A stretch of DNA of 64,000 bases from Mycolicibacterium sp. MU0053. Its GTDB lineage: Bacteria > Actinomycetota > Actinomycetes > Mycobacteriales > Mycobacteriaceae. Position 1 is the stretch's first letter. Every line of letters starts with the position of its first letter. Where the stretch lies: assembly GCF_963378095.1 (NCBI RefSeq), contig NZ_OY726397.1, positions 4,650,001 through 4,714,000 of the forward strand. The letters run 5' to 3'. The notes beneath the pieces were generated by a model, which did not search any database, was not told the DNA's origin, and saw nothing but the letters and a program-made list of their open reading frames with translations. Position numbers and translations under genes: made by a program. Of the stretch, positions 34,061 through 44,320 are shown piece after piece.

Positions 34061-34996
34061 CTAAGGAACCAGTACGACTTTCCCGCGCGCGTGCCCGGAC
34101 TGCAGATACCGGTGCGCATCGGCGGCCTCGGCCAGCCCGAACATCTTGTCCACGGTCACCCGCAGCTGCCCGGCCGCGGCCAACTTGATCAATTCGGGGC
34201 GCGACGCGTCGCGGATGGCCTGCCCCCCGTCGGCTTCGCTGAGGGCTGCGATCCCCAACTCGCCGGCTCGGGCGAATCCGACGATCGTCGCGATGCGAGT
34301 GCGGTCGGCGACCAGCTCAACCGAGGTATCCAGCGCTTCGTCGGTGCCGACCAGGTCCAACGCCACGTCGATCGGCGTGCCGAGCGCGCGCACCCGGTCG
34401 GCCAGTCCCGGGCCGTATTCGACGGGTTCGGCACCGTGATGCCGAAGCTGATCGTGGCGGGCGGCGCTCGCGGTGCCGATCACCCGGGCCCCGCGTGCAA
34501 CCGCCAACTGGACCGCCATCAGACCCACTCCGCCGCCGGCGCCGTGGATCAGCACGGTGTCGTCTGTCCCCACCTTCGTCTCTGTCAACAGGTGCCAGGC
34601 GGTGCCGCCGGTCAGCAGCAGGCCCGCGGCCTCCTCGAAGGTCAGCGTGGCCGGTTTGTGCCCGACGTCGGCGGCGTCGGCCACCACCTTGTCGGCGTAC
34701 GCGCCGCGGATGTTGGTCACGATCACCACGTCGCCGATCTTCAGGGGGCCGGTGTAGCCCTCGGCGCGCGCGGGCGCCTCGACGACGATGCCCGCGGCCT
34801 CCATCCCCACCGGCATCGGCAGTGCGTGGGGGTCGTCACCCATTTGCCCGCTGTAGAGCTTGTAGTCGACGGGATTGGCGCCTGCCGCGCGGACGTCGAC
34901 AACCACCTGACCAGGGCCGACCGCGGGAAGCGGGATGTCGTGGATGGCAAGAACTTCCGGCCCGCCGTAACGTTCGGCGACAACGGTCTTGGTCAT
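34061..34996 (-). CDS. NADPH:quinone oxidoreductase (zinc-less MDR family)
   Basis: A 311-residue medium-chain reductase. The N-terminal GroES-like domain has GANPVDYKLYSGQMG. The Rossmann domain has VLIHGAGGGVGLMAVQLAVARGARVIGTAS for NADP binding (split motif), and there are no structural zinc cysteines. It would reduce quinones or enones. The ATG at 34996 fits the family start; a GC-rich open frame continues upstream but adds no recognisable sequence. Confidence 0.88.
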   Translation of the reverse strand: MTKTVVAERYGGPEVLAIHDIPLPAVGPGQVVVDVRAAGANPVDYKLYSGQMGDDPHALPMPVGMEAAGIVVEAPARAEGYTGPLKIGDVVIVTNIRGAYADKVVADAADVGHKPATLTFEEAAGLLLTGGTAWHLLTETKVGTDDTVLIHGAGGGVGLMAVQLAVARGARVIGTASAARHDQLRHHGAEPVEYGPGLADRVRALGTPIDVALDLVGTDEALDTSVELVADRTRIATIVGFARAGELGIAALSEADGGQAIRDASRPELIKLAAAGQLRVTVDKMFGLAEAADAHRYLQSGHARGKVVLVP

Positions 34997-35144
34997 GGAC
35001 CCGAGCTTAGTCACGGGTTCGCGACTGGGTCCGGCCCCCGCGGGTGGGCGACGCCACCCGCGCGCCACGTCCGAGGGACGGGTCCCGTGTTGCCCGCACA
35101 TCCACTCCCGAGCCGCTCGAACCGGGGGCACACGCAAAAGCGCC

Positions 35145-37047
<1,903 letters not shown>

Positions 37048-37055
37048 CTGTCGGT

Positions 37056-38021
37056 GTGAGCGTGCTCGCCGAAGACCCGGACACATTTCTCACCGATGCG
37101 CAGCAGTATCAGCGGGAACTCCTGGCGCACTGTTACCGCATGACGGGGTCGCTGCATGATGCCGAGGACCTGGTGCAGGAGACCTATCTGCGGGCCTGGA
37201 AGGCCTACGACCGGTTCGAGGGCAAATCATCGGTGCGCACCTGGCTGCACCGCATCGCCACCAACACCTGCCTGACGGCCCTGGAGGGCAAGGCGCGACG
37301 GCCGTTGCCCACCGGGCTGGGTGCGCCGAGTTCGGATCCCGCGGGTGAACTCGTGCAGCGCACCGAGGTCCCGTGGCTCGAAGCGCTGCCAGACGAGTCG
37401 GATCCCTCGCACATCGTCGGCTCGCGCGAATCGGTGCGGCTGGCGTTCATCGCCGCGCTGCAGCATCTGTCCCCGCGGCAGCGCGCGGTACTGGTGTTGC
37501 GCGACGTGCTGCAGTGGAAGGCCGCCGAGGTCGCCGAGGCCATCGACACCTCCACCGCGGCGGTCAACAGCCTGCTGCAACGGGCCCGCGCGCAACTGGC
37601 CGCCGTCGGGCCCAGCGAGGATTCCACGCTGACGGACCCGGAGTCCCCGGCGGCCCGCGAGTTGCTGACCCGTTACATCGCGGCGTTCGAGGAGTACGAC
37701 ATCGAGAAGCTGGTGACGATGTTCACCGAGGAGGCCATCTGGGAGATGCCGCCATTCGTGGGCTGGTACCAGGGTGCCCACGCCATCGGTGAGCTGATCC
37801 ACCACAACTGCCCGGCCGAGAAGGCCGGCGACATGCGGCTGCTGCCACTGACCGCCAACGGCCAGCTCGCGGCGGCGATGTACATGTGGGACAAGGACTT
37901 AGGCAAGCACGTGCCGTTCCAACTGCATGTGCTCGACGTCGTCGACGGCGCGGTCACGCATGTCGTGGCGTTCCTGGACACCTCGGAATGGGCGAAGTTC
38001 GGGCTGCCCGATTCGCTTTAG
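37056..38021 (+). CDS. sigG: ECF sigma factor SigG with SnoaL-like C-terminal domain
   Basis: A 321-residue sigma factor. Region 2 has HCYRMTGSLHDAEDLVQETY with YLRAWKAYDRFEG. Region 4 has LSPRQRAVLVLRDVLQWKAAEVAEAIDTS. The last 120 residues are an NTF2/SnoaL-like domain (LTRYIAAFEEYDIEKLVTMF, then WEMPPFVGWYQG) that in related ECF families controls activity in place of an anti-sigma factor. The GTG at 37056 is chosen because it coincides with the expected transcription start; GTG at 37062 is an alternative. Confidence 0.92.
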   Translation: MSVLAEDPDTFLTDAQQYQRELLAHCYRMTGSLHDAEDLVQETYLRAWKAYDRFEGKSSVRTWLHRIATNTCLTALEGKARRPLPTGLGAPSSDPAGELVQRTEVPWLEALPDESDPSHIVGSRESVRLAFIAALQHLSPRQRAVLVLRDVLQWKAAEVAEAIDTSTAAVNSLLQRARAQLAAVGPSEDSTLTDPESPAARELLTRYIAAFEEYDIEKLVTMFTEEAIWEMPPFVGWYQGAHAIGELIHHNCPAEKAGDMRLLPLTANGQLAAAMYMWDKDLGKHVPFQLHVLDVVDGAVTHVVAFLDTSEWAKFGLPDSL

Positions 38022-38135
38022 GCGCGCACCGTGGCCCAGACCCGCCGCAGCGTGGCCGCCGAGTCCCGCAGACCGTCTGCGTGGCACGAGCACTCGCCCA
38101 TCATCGCGCGGTGGGCGCGATGATGGGCGCCGAAT

Positions 38136-38918
38136 CTACTTCGGTGGCATCCGGATGCCGCCGTCGACGCGGACCACCTCGGCGTTCATGTAGGAGTTGG
38201 TGATCAGTTCGATCACCATCGAGGCCAGCTCCTCGGGCTTGCCCAGGCGGTGCGGGAACAGCACCGACTCGCCGAGCTTGGCCTTGAACGCTTCGGAGGC
38301 CTCGCCCTCGCCGTAGATCGGGGTGTCGATCAGGCCGGGTGCCACGGTGTTGACCCGGACGCCGACCGCGGACAGATCGCGGGCCACCGGCAGCGTCAAC
38401 CCGACCACGCCGCCCTTGGACGACGAGTACGCGGCCTGGCCGATCTGCCCGTCGAAGGCGGCCACGCTGGTCATGTTGACGATCGCACCGCGCTCGCCGG
38501 AATCGGTGGGGTCCAGCCGGCTCATCGCCGTGGCGGCCAACCGGATGCAGTCGAACGTGCCGACCAGGTTGATGGCCAGCACCTTCTTGTAGGCATCCAG
38601 GCTGTGCGCCGAGGCGAACTCGCCGTCCTTGCCGATGGTGCGCTGGGCCCAGCCGACGCCGGCCGAGTTCACCAGCGACCGCAGCGGGCCGAGGTCGACG
38701 GCCGTGTTGACGGCGTCCTCGATCTGCTCGGTGTTGGTGACGTCGACGGACACATAGGCCCCGCCGATCTCCTGTGCGAGCTCTTGCCCGCGGTCTGCCT
38801 GCAGGTCGGCGATGACGACCCTGGCGCCCTTGGCGGCCAGCTGGCGGGCCGTGGCCGCACCGATGCCGGACGCGCCACCTGTGACGATTGCGCTGGTTCC
38901 ATTGATATCCACGGCCAC
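38136..38918 (-). CDS. SDR-family dehydrogenase (3-hydroxyacyl-CoA dehydrogenase type)
   Basis: A 260-residue short-chain dehydrogenase. TGGASGIG is the NAD loop and VADLQ-type Asp (IADLQADRG) after strand 2 favours NAD. NSAGVG follows, then the catalytic Ser in NMTSVAAF and the YSSSKGG pair. The similarity is to type 10 HSD/short-chain 3-hydroxyacyl-CoA dehydrogenases of fatty-acid oxidation. It is divergent from the pirin gene; I see no operon partner. Confidence 0.88.
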   Translation of the reverse strand: MAVDINGTSAIVTGGASGIGAATARQLAAKGARVVIADLQADRGQELAQEIGGAYVSVDVTNTEQIEDAVNTAVDLGPLRSLVNSAGVGWAQRTIGKDGEFASAHSLDAYKKVLAINLVGTFDCIRLAATAMSRLDPTDSGERGAIVNMTSVAAFDGQIGQAAYSSSKGGVVGLTLPVARDLSAVGVRVNTVAPGLIDTPIYGEGEASEAFKAKLGESVLFPHRLGKPEELASMVIELITNSYMNAEVVRVDGGIRMPPK

Positions 38919-38985
38919 AGACTACGACCGCACCCCCGCCGCGCCGCCTCGGTACCCTGAGTCCCGAGCCCAAGGAGTGATGTTG

Positions 38986-39741
38986 ATGACCGCACCCGTG
39001 ACCGACATCCGGCGTGCTGAGGACCGTCTCAAGACCCGGATCGACTGGTTGGACTCCAAGCATTCATTCTCGTTCGGCCAGCACTACGACCCCGCCAACA
39101 CCCATCACGGGCTGCTGCTGGTCAACAACGACGACATCGTCACCCCCGGGCAGGGCTTTGACACCCATCCGCACCGCGACATGGAGATCGTCACCTGGGT
39201 GCTGCGCGGCTCGCTGGTGCACCAGGACTCCACCGGCAACTCCGGCGTGATCTACCCCGGTCTGGCGCAGCGGATGTCCGCCGGGACCGGAATCCAGCAT
39301 TCGGAGAAGAATGACTCGTGGCGACTGACTGGTGAAACCCACAGCGAGCCCGTGCATTTCGTGCAGATGTGGGTGATTCCCGACGAGTCGGGCGTCGACC
39401 CCGGCTATCAGCAGCTCGAGATCGACGACGAGCTGCTCAAGGGCAATCTGGTGACCATCGCCTCCGGGCGGGCCGAGCATCGCGAGCAGGCCGCGATCGG
39501 CATCCGCAACCGACACGCCGCGCTGCACGGCGCGCGGCTGCAGCCCGGCCAGTCGGTGCAGCTGCCCGAGGCGCCGCATCTGCATCTGTTCGTCGCCCGC
39601 GGTTCGGTGTCGCTGGAGGACGCGGGGGTGCTGCACACCGGCGACGCGGTCCGGTTCACCGCTACCGGCGGCCAGCGGATCGCCGCCGTGGACGCCGCCG
39701 AGATCCTGGTTTGGGAGATGCATGCGAGCCTGGCCGCGTAA
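38986..39741 (+). CDS. Pirin family protein (Rv0181c-like)
   Basis: A 251-residue bicupin of the pirin type. The first cupin carries the metal site in FDTHPHRDMEIVTWVLRG, and GTGIQHSEKN supplies the last ligands. Pirins act as redox-sensitive regulators or quercetin dioxygenases. The ATG at 38986 is eight bases after AAGGAG; the ATG at 38980 is too close to it. Position beside sigG matches Rv0181c. The next gene starts inside its 3' end. Confidence 0.88.
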   Translation: MTAPVTDIRRAEDRLKTRIDWLDSKHSFSFGQHYDPANTHHGLLLVNNDDIVTPGQGFDTHPHRDMEIVTWVLRGSLVHQDSTGNSGVIYPGLAQRMSAGTGIQHSEKNDSWRLTGETHSEPVHFVQMWVIPDESGVDPGYQQLEIDDELLKGNLVTIASGRAEHREQAAIGIRNRHAALHGARLQPGQSVQLPEAPHLHLFVARGSVSLEDAGVLHTGDAVRFTATGGQRIAAVDAAEILVWEMHASLAA

Positions 39742-40996
39742 GTGCCTGGCCGCGGTGGCCGCGCTTGCATTGGTGACCGCCTGCGGCAACGCGCCCGATC
39801 CGGATCCGACGCCGGACCGCGAACCGCAGCCGACTGCGGCGCCCCCACCGCCCGGGCTGGCGCCCGTCACCGTAGCGGTGGGCGAGAACATGCGTCAGCA
39901 GCCGTTCAATACGGAGCGCCAGGCGCTGGTGCCCGCGGGCTGGACGATGTCGGTGTACGCGCGGGTAGTGCAACCGCGGCTACTGGCGTGGGCTCCCGAC
40001 GGCGTACTGCTGGTCTCGGTCCCGTCGGCCGGGGAGGTGCTGCGAGTCGGCACCGACGGCCAGACCTCGTCGCTGCTCACCGAGCTCACCGAGCCGCACG
40101 GGCTGGCGTTCGACGGCTCGGATCTGTATGTCGCCGAGAGCAATCAGGTGTCGGTCTACTCCTACGGTGCCGGGCAGGCCACCAACCCGCGGGTGATCGC
40201 CCCGGGACTGCCCGACGATTCCCTGGCGGACCTGCGCGGCATCTATGAGCACGCGCTGAAGAGTGTGGCGCTGGGCCAGGACGGTTCGGTGTACTTCTCG
40301 ATCGGCTCGACCGGCAACATCTCGGCCGAGGACCGCGACGCCGTCCCGCCGCGCGCGACCATCATGCGGATCCCGCCCGGTGGCGGTGCGGCCGAACCGT
40401 TTTCGACCGGCGTGCGCAACGGCACCGGTCTCGCGGTCGCTCCCGACGGCGGGGTGTGGACGGCGGTGAACAACCGCGACAACGTCCCCGATCCGGACGG
40501 CGAGGTCCGCACCGGCTATGTCAACGAGAACCCACCGGAGTCGCTGGCGCTGCTGACCCCGGGACGCGAATTGGGCTGGCCGTTCTGCAATCCCGACCGC
40601 GGCACCGCCGACGTGGGCTTCCTGCGCGACATGCAGACCAATCCCGACGGCAGCCGAATGGACTGCGCGACACTGCCGCCGCTGGAACGCACCCTGCCCG
40701 CGCACTCCGCACCGCTGGGCCTGAGCTTCGCCGAACTCCCGCCGCCGTATGGCACCGGTGCGCTCATCGGGGTGCACGGCTCCTGGAACCGCAACCCGCC
40801 GCGCGCGCCGGAGGTGTCGTTCTTCGGGTGGCGCGACGGTTCTCTCGGCGATCAGCAGACCCTGGTGGGCGGCTTTCAGTACCCGGACGGGACCCGTTGG
40901 GGCCGGCCGGTTTCCGCGGTCAGCGGGCCTGACGGCGCGGTCTACATCAGCGACGACTACGCCGACGCTGTGTATCGGTTGGCCCCGCCGGGTTAG
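39722..40996 (+). CDS. PQQ-type glucose/sorbosone dehydrogenase lipoprotein
   Basis: A 424-residue lipoprotein with lipobox ALVTAC (Cys21), followed by a Pro-rich linker (PDPDPTPDREPQPTAAPPPP). The six-blade beta-propeller shows PHGLAFDGSDLYVAES, VRNGTGLAVAPDGGVWT, GRELGWPFCNP and HGSWNRNPP, the last being typical of GSDH/sorbosone dehydrogenases. It would oxidise a sugar or aldehyde outside the membrane if supplied with PQQ, though many actinobacterial members have no known cofactor. It overlaps the pirin gene by 20 bp. Confidence 0.85.
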   Translation: MRAWPRKCLAAVAALALVTACGNAPDPDPTPDREPQPTAAPPPPGLAPVTVAVGENMRQQPFNTERQALVPAGWTMSVYARVVQPRLLAWAPDGVLLVSVPSAGEVLRVGTDGQTSSLLTELTEPHGLAFDGSDLYVAESNQVSVYSYGAGQATNPRVIAPGLPDDSLADLRGIYEHALKSVALGQDGSVYFSIGSTGNISAEDRDAVPPRATIMRIPPGGGAAEPFSTGVRNGTGLAVAPDGGVWTAVNNRDNVPDPDGEVRTGYVNENPPESLALLTPGRELGWPFCNPDRGTADVGFLRDMQTNPDGSRMDCATLPPLERTLPAHSAPLGLSFAELPPPYGTGALIGVHGSWNRNPPRAPEVSFFGWRDGSLGDQQTLVGGFQYPDGTRWGRPVSAVSGPDGAVYISDDYADAVYRLAPPG

Positions 40997-41373
40997 TTCT
41001 GCAGTTTGGCCGCCTTGGCGGTGTCGGCGTGCATTTCGGCGTCCACGCACTTGCCGTTGCTATCGAACTTCAGGATGTGTGCGAATCTGCCTTCGGCCGA
41101 ACCCTTGTCGTTGGTGAGGGATTGCGTTCCCCGGACCACCACGTAGTCCCCGGCGTCGATGAATTCCGTGGGATTCACGCTCATCGAAGTCCAGTTCTGC
41201 GGAATCTCGCCGATCATCTGCATGACGGCCTCGATTCCCGTGCGGTCACCGCCCGGTTGCGCCTCCTCCGAGTTCCACCAGTGGATGTTGTCGGCCCAGA
41301 CTCGCCGCATCCCGTCCACATCACCGGCGCTGAAAGCCTTGTACGCCCCGCGCGCGGTATCCACATTCGACAT
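40993..41373 (-). CDS. SnoaL-like (NTF2-fold) protein
   Basis: A 126-residue single NTF2-fold domain: TARGAYKAFSAGDVDGMRRV at the start and WADNIHWWNSEE for the first strand, with a conserved pocket but no assignable catalysis. Relatives are polyketide cyclases, isomerases or ligand carriers. The ATG at 41373 follows GAGGGGG at a proper distance. The 3' end overlaps the convergent lipoprotein gene by 4 bp. Confidence 0.82.
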   Translation of the reverse strand: MSNVDTARGAYKAFSAGDVDGMRRVWADNIHWWNSEEAQPGGDRTGIEAVMQMIGEIPQNWTSMSVNPTEFIDAGDYVVVRGTQSLTNDKGSAEGRFAHILKFDSNGKCVDAEMHADTAKAAKLQN

Positions 41374-41565
41374 GTTGACCCCCTCGATCACATGGTCACC
41401 GCCCCCGTGGTGACGTAGAAAGTGTGCGCTTCAACGGGCGCGTGCGGAAGGGTATGCGACTACCCCACTTCCAGGTGCTGCCCAGATTCTCGGCGGCGAC
41501 AGCAAACCTACACGGGCCGAACGTGATTCGTCGTCTCCCAAACCGTCACCCATCCGTTACCAAAG

Positions 41566-41593
41566 TTGACAGTGTGAGCTGTGGGCTTATTGT
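41566..41593 (+). promoter_or_regulatory. Probable housekeeping promoter of the phosphodiester glycosidase gene
   Basis: TTGACA (41566-41571), a 16-bp spacer and TATTGT (41588-41593) lie about 45 bases before the ATG. The -35 is a perfect consensus, unusual in this genome. Confidence 0.55.
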
Positions 41594-41638
41594 GATTATT
41601 GTCGTGTCCGCAGTGGATTGCCGAAAGGGGCATGCGTG

Positions 41639-42718
41639 ATGACCCCTGCAGCCGCAGTCCGGCGGCGCCTCGGCGCCCTGATTGCCAGCGCTCTGATGTG
41701 CGCGTCCGTGGCGCTCGCCACCGGCCCCGTGGCGTACGCCGCGGACGCCCGCGAATTGCTGGCCAATGCGATCGCCAACACGCGGGGCTCCTATCTGGTG
41801 TACAACTTCGGCGGTGGCGCGCCCGCACCGATGCTCAACGCCGGCGGCGGCTCGTACGAGATGAGCAGCGGCGGGCGCCTGATGATCATCAAGGCGGCCT
41901 CGCAGCGGCTGACGCCGCGGCTGTTGGTCGATTCACATCAGGGCTATCAGTCACGCTGCGAACGGACCCCAGGCGCCCGCACCGGCGAGGGCCTGTGGCA
42001 GGCCTCGGAGATCTACACCCCGATCGCGGCGTGGCAGGCGCTCGGGCAGCCGACCATCGCGATCAACGCCAATTTCTTCGACGTCCGCGGGCAGAAGGGC
42101 GGGTCGTGGAAGACGACCGGCTGCAGCTCACCGCTGGGCGCCTACGTCGACAACACCCGCGGCCAGGGCCGGGCCAACGCTGCGGTCACCGGCACCCTCG
42201 CCTATGCCGGCAAGCAGGGGTTGTCCGGCGGCGGCGAGCACTGGAGCGCGCTGACCACGATGATCCTGCCGGTGTCCGGCGCGCCCTTCGTGGTGACGCC
42301 GAAATCGCCGACCGACTTCGACGCTGCGACACCGGTGATCCAGGGCCTGATGGACAAGGGCACCCGGTTCGTGGCGGTCGCCGGGATCGGTCTGCTGGCA
42401 CCCGGGGACACCGGACAGCTCAACGACGGCGGCCCGTCGGCGGCGCGCACCGCGATCGCCTACTCGCGGGAGAAGGACGAGATGTACGTCTTCCAGGGCG
42501 GCAGCTACACCCCGGATCAGATCCAGGACCTGTTCCGCGCGTTGGGAAGTGACACCGCAGTGCTGCTCGACGGCGGCGGCTCGTCGGCCATCGTGTTACG
42601 CCGTGACACCGGCGGCATGTGGGCCGGCGCCGGTGTGCCCAAGGGCTCCTGCGACACCATGCAGGTGCTGTGCGACTCCAAGGAGCGGGCGCTGCCAAGC
42701 TGGTTGGCGTTCAACTGA
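41639..42718 (+). CDS. Secreted phosphodiester glycosidase-family protein (NAGPA domain)
   Basis: A 359-residue exported protein. The signal peptide runs from MTPAAAVRRRLGALIASALM to AYAADA. The NAGPA fold has AINANFFDVRGQKG, the central QLNDGGPSAARTAIAYS and the signature LLDGGGSSAIVL, which holds catalytic or structural glycines and an Asp. Family members cleave GlcNAc-1-phosphodiesters or related wall sugars. AAAGGGG precedes the GTG/ATG pair at 41636/41639, and I use the ATG. It is the first gene of the right-hand accessory block. No partner gene is visible. Confidence 0.86.
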   Translation: MTPAAAVRRRLGALIASALMCASVALATGPVAYAADARELLANAIANTRGSYLVYNFGGGAPAPMLNAGGGSYEMSSGGRLMIIKAASQRLTPRLLVDSHQGYQSRCERTPGARTGEGLWQASEIYTPIAAWQALGQPTIAINANFFDVRGQKGGSWKTTGCSSPLGAYVDNTRGQGRANAAVTGTLAYAGKQGLSGGGEHWSALTTMILPVSGAPFVVTPKSPTDFDAATPVIQGLMDKGTRFVAVAGIGLLAPGDTGQLNDGGPSAARTAIAYSREKDEMYVFQGGSYTPDQIQDLFRALGSDTAVLLDGGGSSAIVLRRDTGGMWAGAGVPKGSCDTMQVLCDSKERALPSWLAFN

Positions 42719-42731
42719 TCCCGCACCCCGC

Positions 42732-44114
42732 TTAGCTGGTGTCCTCCGGCCTCGGGGCCATGATGTTCTCCGGGTGGTGGTACTCGTTCACCCGTGTCGA
42801 CCCGTCGTCCAGATGCGGCGGCGGGATCCATTCGCAGCGGCCGTCGGCTCGGCGCATCCGGGTTTGCCAACCCCCGGGTTTGACCTTGCGGTTGTCGGTC
42901 CCACAGGCCAAGGTCAGGTCGTCGATGTCGGTCTGGCCGCCGTCGACCCAGTCCCGTTCGGCGTGATGGACCTGACATTGATAGGCCGGGGCGGTACAGC
43001 CCGGGGCGGTACAACCACGGTCCTTGGCGTACAGCACAATTCGTTGCCCCGGCGACGCGGTGCGTCGGCCGCGCCCCAGATGTAGCGGGACACCCTTGCC
43101 GTCGAAGACCACCAGGTACTGATACGCATGGCAGGCCATCCGCAGCACATCGGCCATGGGCAGCAACGACCCACCCGCGGTCACGGCGTGGCCGGTGGCG
43201 GCTGTCAACTCCTTGAGGGTGGTGCTGACAATGACCGTCACGGGCAACCCGTTGAGCTGACCGAGGTCCCCGGTCGACAGCACAATGCGTCCCGCGGCCA
43301 GCAGCGCGTCGTGGTTGCGCTGGGCCGCGGTTCGCAGATCCCCCTTGACCTGCGCGTCGCTGGGAGCCCCCTCCACACAGGGGGTTTCGTCGTCGAGGTT
43401 GCACATCCCGGGCGCGGCCAGCTTGGCGAAGATCGCCTCGAACACCGCGCGCGCCTCCGGCGTGAGCTGCCCGGAGATCGGGGACATGCCGTCGGCGCCC
43501 TGGCGACCGAGGGTGACGCCGCGGCGACGGCGCCGGTCAGCGTCGGTGTATGTCCCGTCCTGATCGATGAGCGCAAGCAGCCGGTCGGCAACCTTTCGGA
43601 ACGCCTCAGGGTCCAGGTTGGCCGCGTGCCGAGCCAGCTCCCGTTCGGCGGAGAGCTTGGTATCGAAGTCCACGCTCACCGGCAACTGGGTGAAGAACTT
43701 GCGGATCTTCGCTATGTGCTCGGCCCCGATGGCCCCCTCGGCCTGTCCGCGGGCGACATTCGGCATCAAGGGCTCCAGCGGTTCGCCGGTAAGCGCGACC
43801 CGCGGTCCGAGGTCTGCGGCCTCCTCCACGCGACGCTTGGCATCGGCGGGGCTGATCCGCAGCCGCATCGCCAACGCCCGGGGCAGCTTGGCCCCGAGCT
43901 CCTCGGCGGTGGCCTCGGCGGCCAGGCGGTTGAGCAGCCGGTGTTGCAGCACCGGCGCCTTGCGGGCCAGAGTTTCCCGCCGCGCGAGCACCGCCAGCAT
44001 GTCTGCCGGACTCAACGCGTCCAGCGAGACCGCGGCCAGCTTGTCCTGGACCGCCTCGTACTCGTCGAGAAGGGAAAGTATCCCGTCCCGATCCGAGGCG
44101 ACGTGCACGGCCAT
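42732..44114 (-). CDS. DUF222/HNH endonuclease-domain protein (13E12 repeat family)
   Basis: A 460-residue protein. The alpha-helical DUF222 region covers about 10-330, and the HNH segment starts at about 375: DRGCTAPGCTAPAYQCQVHH, then WVDGGQTDIDDLTLACGTDN. The two CxxxC-like pairs bind structural zinc. The final His pair of classical HNH is replaced by Asp-Asn, as in many mycobacterial members. The family is related to REP13E12 elements of M. tuberculosis and is present in many copies. It may be a domesticated mobile nuclease. A palindrome lies directly before the start. Confidence 0.85.
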   Translation of the reverse strand: MAVHVASDRDGILSLLDEYEAVQDKLAAVSLDALSPADMLAVLARRETLARKAPVLQHRLLNRLAAEATAEELGAKLPRALAMRLRISPADAKRRVEEAADLGPRVALTGEPLEPLMPNVARGQAEGAIGAEHIAKIRKFFTQLPVSVDFDTKLSAERELARHAANLDPEAFRKVADRLLALIDQDGTYTDADRRRRRGVTLGRQGADGMSPISGQLTPEARAVFEAIFAKLAAPGMCNLDDETPCVEGAPSDAQVKGDLRTAAQRNHDALLAAGRIVLSTGDLGQLNGLPVTVIVSTTLKELTAATGHAVTAGGSLLPMADVLRMACHAYQYLVVFDGKGVPLHLGRGRRTASPGQRIVLYAKDRGCTAPGCTAPAYQCQVHHAERDWVDGGQTDIDDLTLACGTDNRKVKPGGWQTRMRRADGRCEWIPPPHLDDGSTRVNEYHHPENIMAPRPEDTS

Positions 44115-44115
44115 G

Positions 44116-44135
44116 CCTCGCACGCTAGTGCGAGG
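44116..44135. promoter_or_regulatory. Palindrome between the HNH and erm genes
   Basis: CCTCGCAC and GTGCGAGG form a perfect 8-bp inverted repeat around GCTA, beginning two bases upstream of the HNH gene start codon and upstream of the erm promoter. It could be an operator or the nuclease's own target. No function is shown. Confidence 0.4.
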
Positions 44136-44140
44136 GTGTG

Positions 44141-44180
44141 ACAAAAATCGGATGCCTCCAGCGACCCGGTGCACTAGCCT
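44141..44180 (+). promoter_or_regulatory. Probable WhiB7-type promoter of erm
   Basis: An AT-rich patch (ACAAAAATCGG, 44141-44151) sits directly before a weak -35 (ATGCCT, 44152-44157). A 17-bp spacer leads to TAGCCT (44175-44180). AT-rich DNA 5' of a weak -35 is the hallmark of WhiB7-dependent resistance promoters. The start would fall at about 44187-44188, at the leader-peptide GTG. The regulator is inferred. Confidence 0.5.
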
Positions 44181-44187
44181 CGCCGCC

Positions 44188-44232
44188 GTGGGTATCGCCA
44201 GCATCGCCGTCGTGCGGATCCGCCGCTTCTAG
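44188..44232 (+). CDS. Erm leader peptide MGIASIAVVRIRRF (translational attenuator)
   Basis: GTG GGT ATC opens a 14-codon frame ending at TAG 44230-44232, 88 bases before the erm ATG. IAVV at codons 6-9 is the stalling motif of ErmA-type leader peptides, and the MGI-SI opening resembles the ErmC leader. A macrolide-bound ribosome should stall at the IAVV codons (44203-44214), placing its front edge over the first arm of the hairpin that covers the leader stop codon. The -10 spacing suggests a leaderless transcript beginning with this GTG. Confidence 0.8.
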   Translation: MGIASIAVVRIRRF

Positions 44233-44314
44233 CGGCGGTCGACTTCCAGCTCCGCCGCTCAGCTGTGTCAGCCGGGCGGATTCGTCCTGCCCGAAAGATT
44301 CCATCTTCGCGGAG
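44220..44314 (+). promoter_or_regulatory. Alternative-hairpin RNA attenuator controlling erm translation
   Basis: Segment 1 is CCGCCGCT (44220-44227), segment 2 is AGCGGCGG (44231-44238), and segment 3 is CCGCCGCT again (44252-44259), preceded by CT. Segment 2 can pair fully with 1 or with 3. CTCCGC at 44250-44255 is complementary to GCGGAG at 44309-44314, which holds the erm ribosome binding site. Resting state is 1:2 plus 3:RBS (closed). A ribosome stalled on the leader masks 1, so 2 takes 3 and frees the RBS. The pairings are seen in sequence, and the switch is inferred from ermA/ermC precedent. Confidence 0.75.
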
Positions 44315-44320
44315 TTCCCC

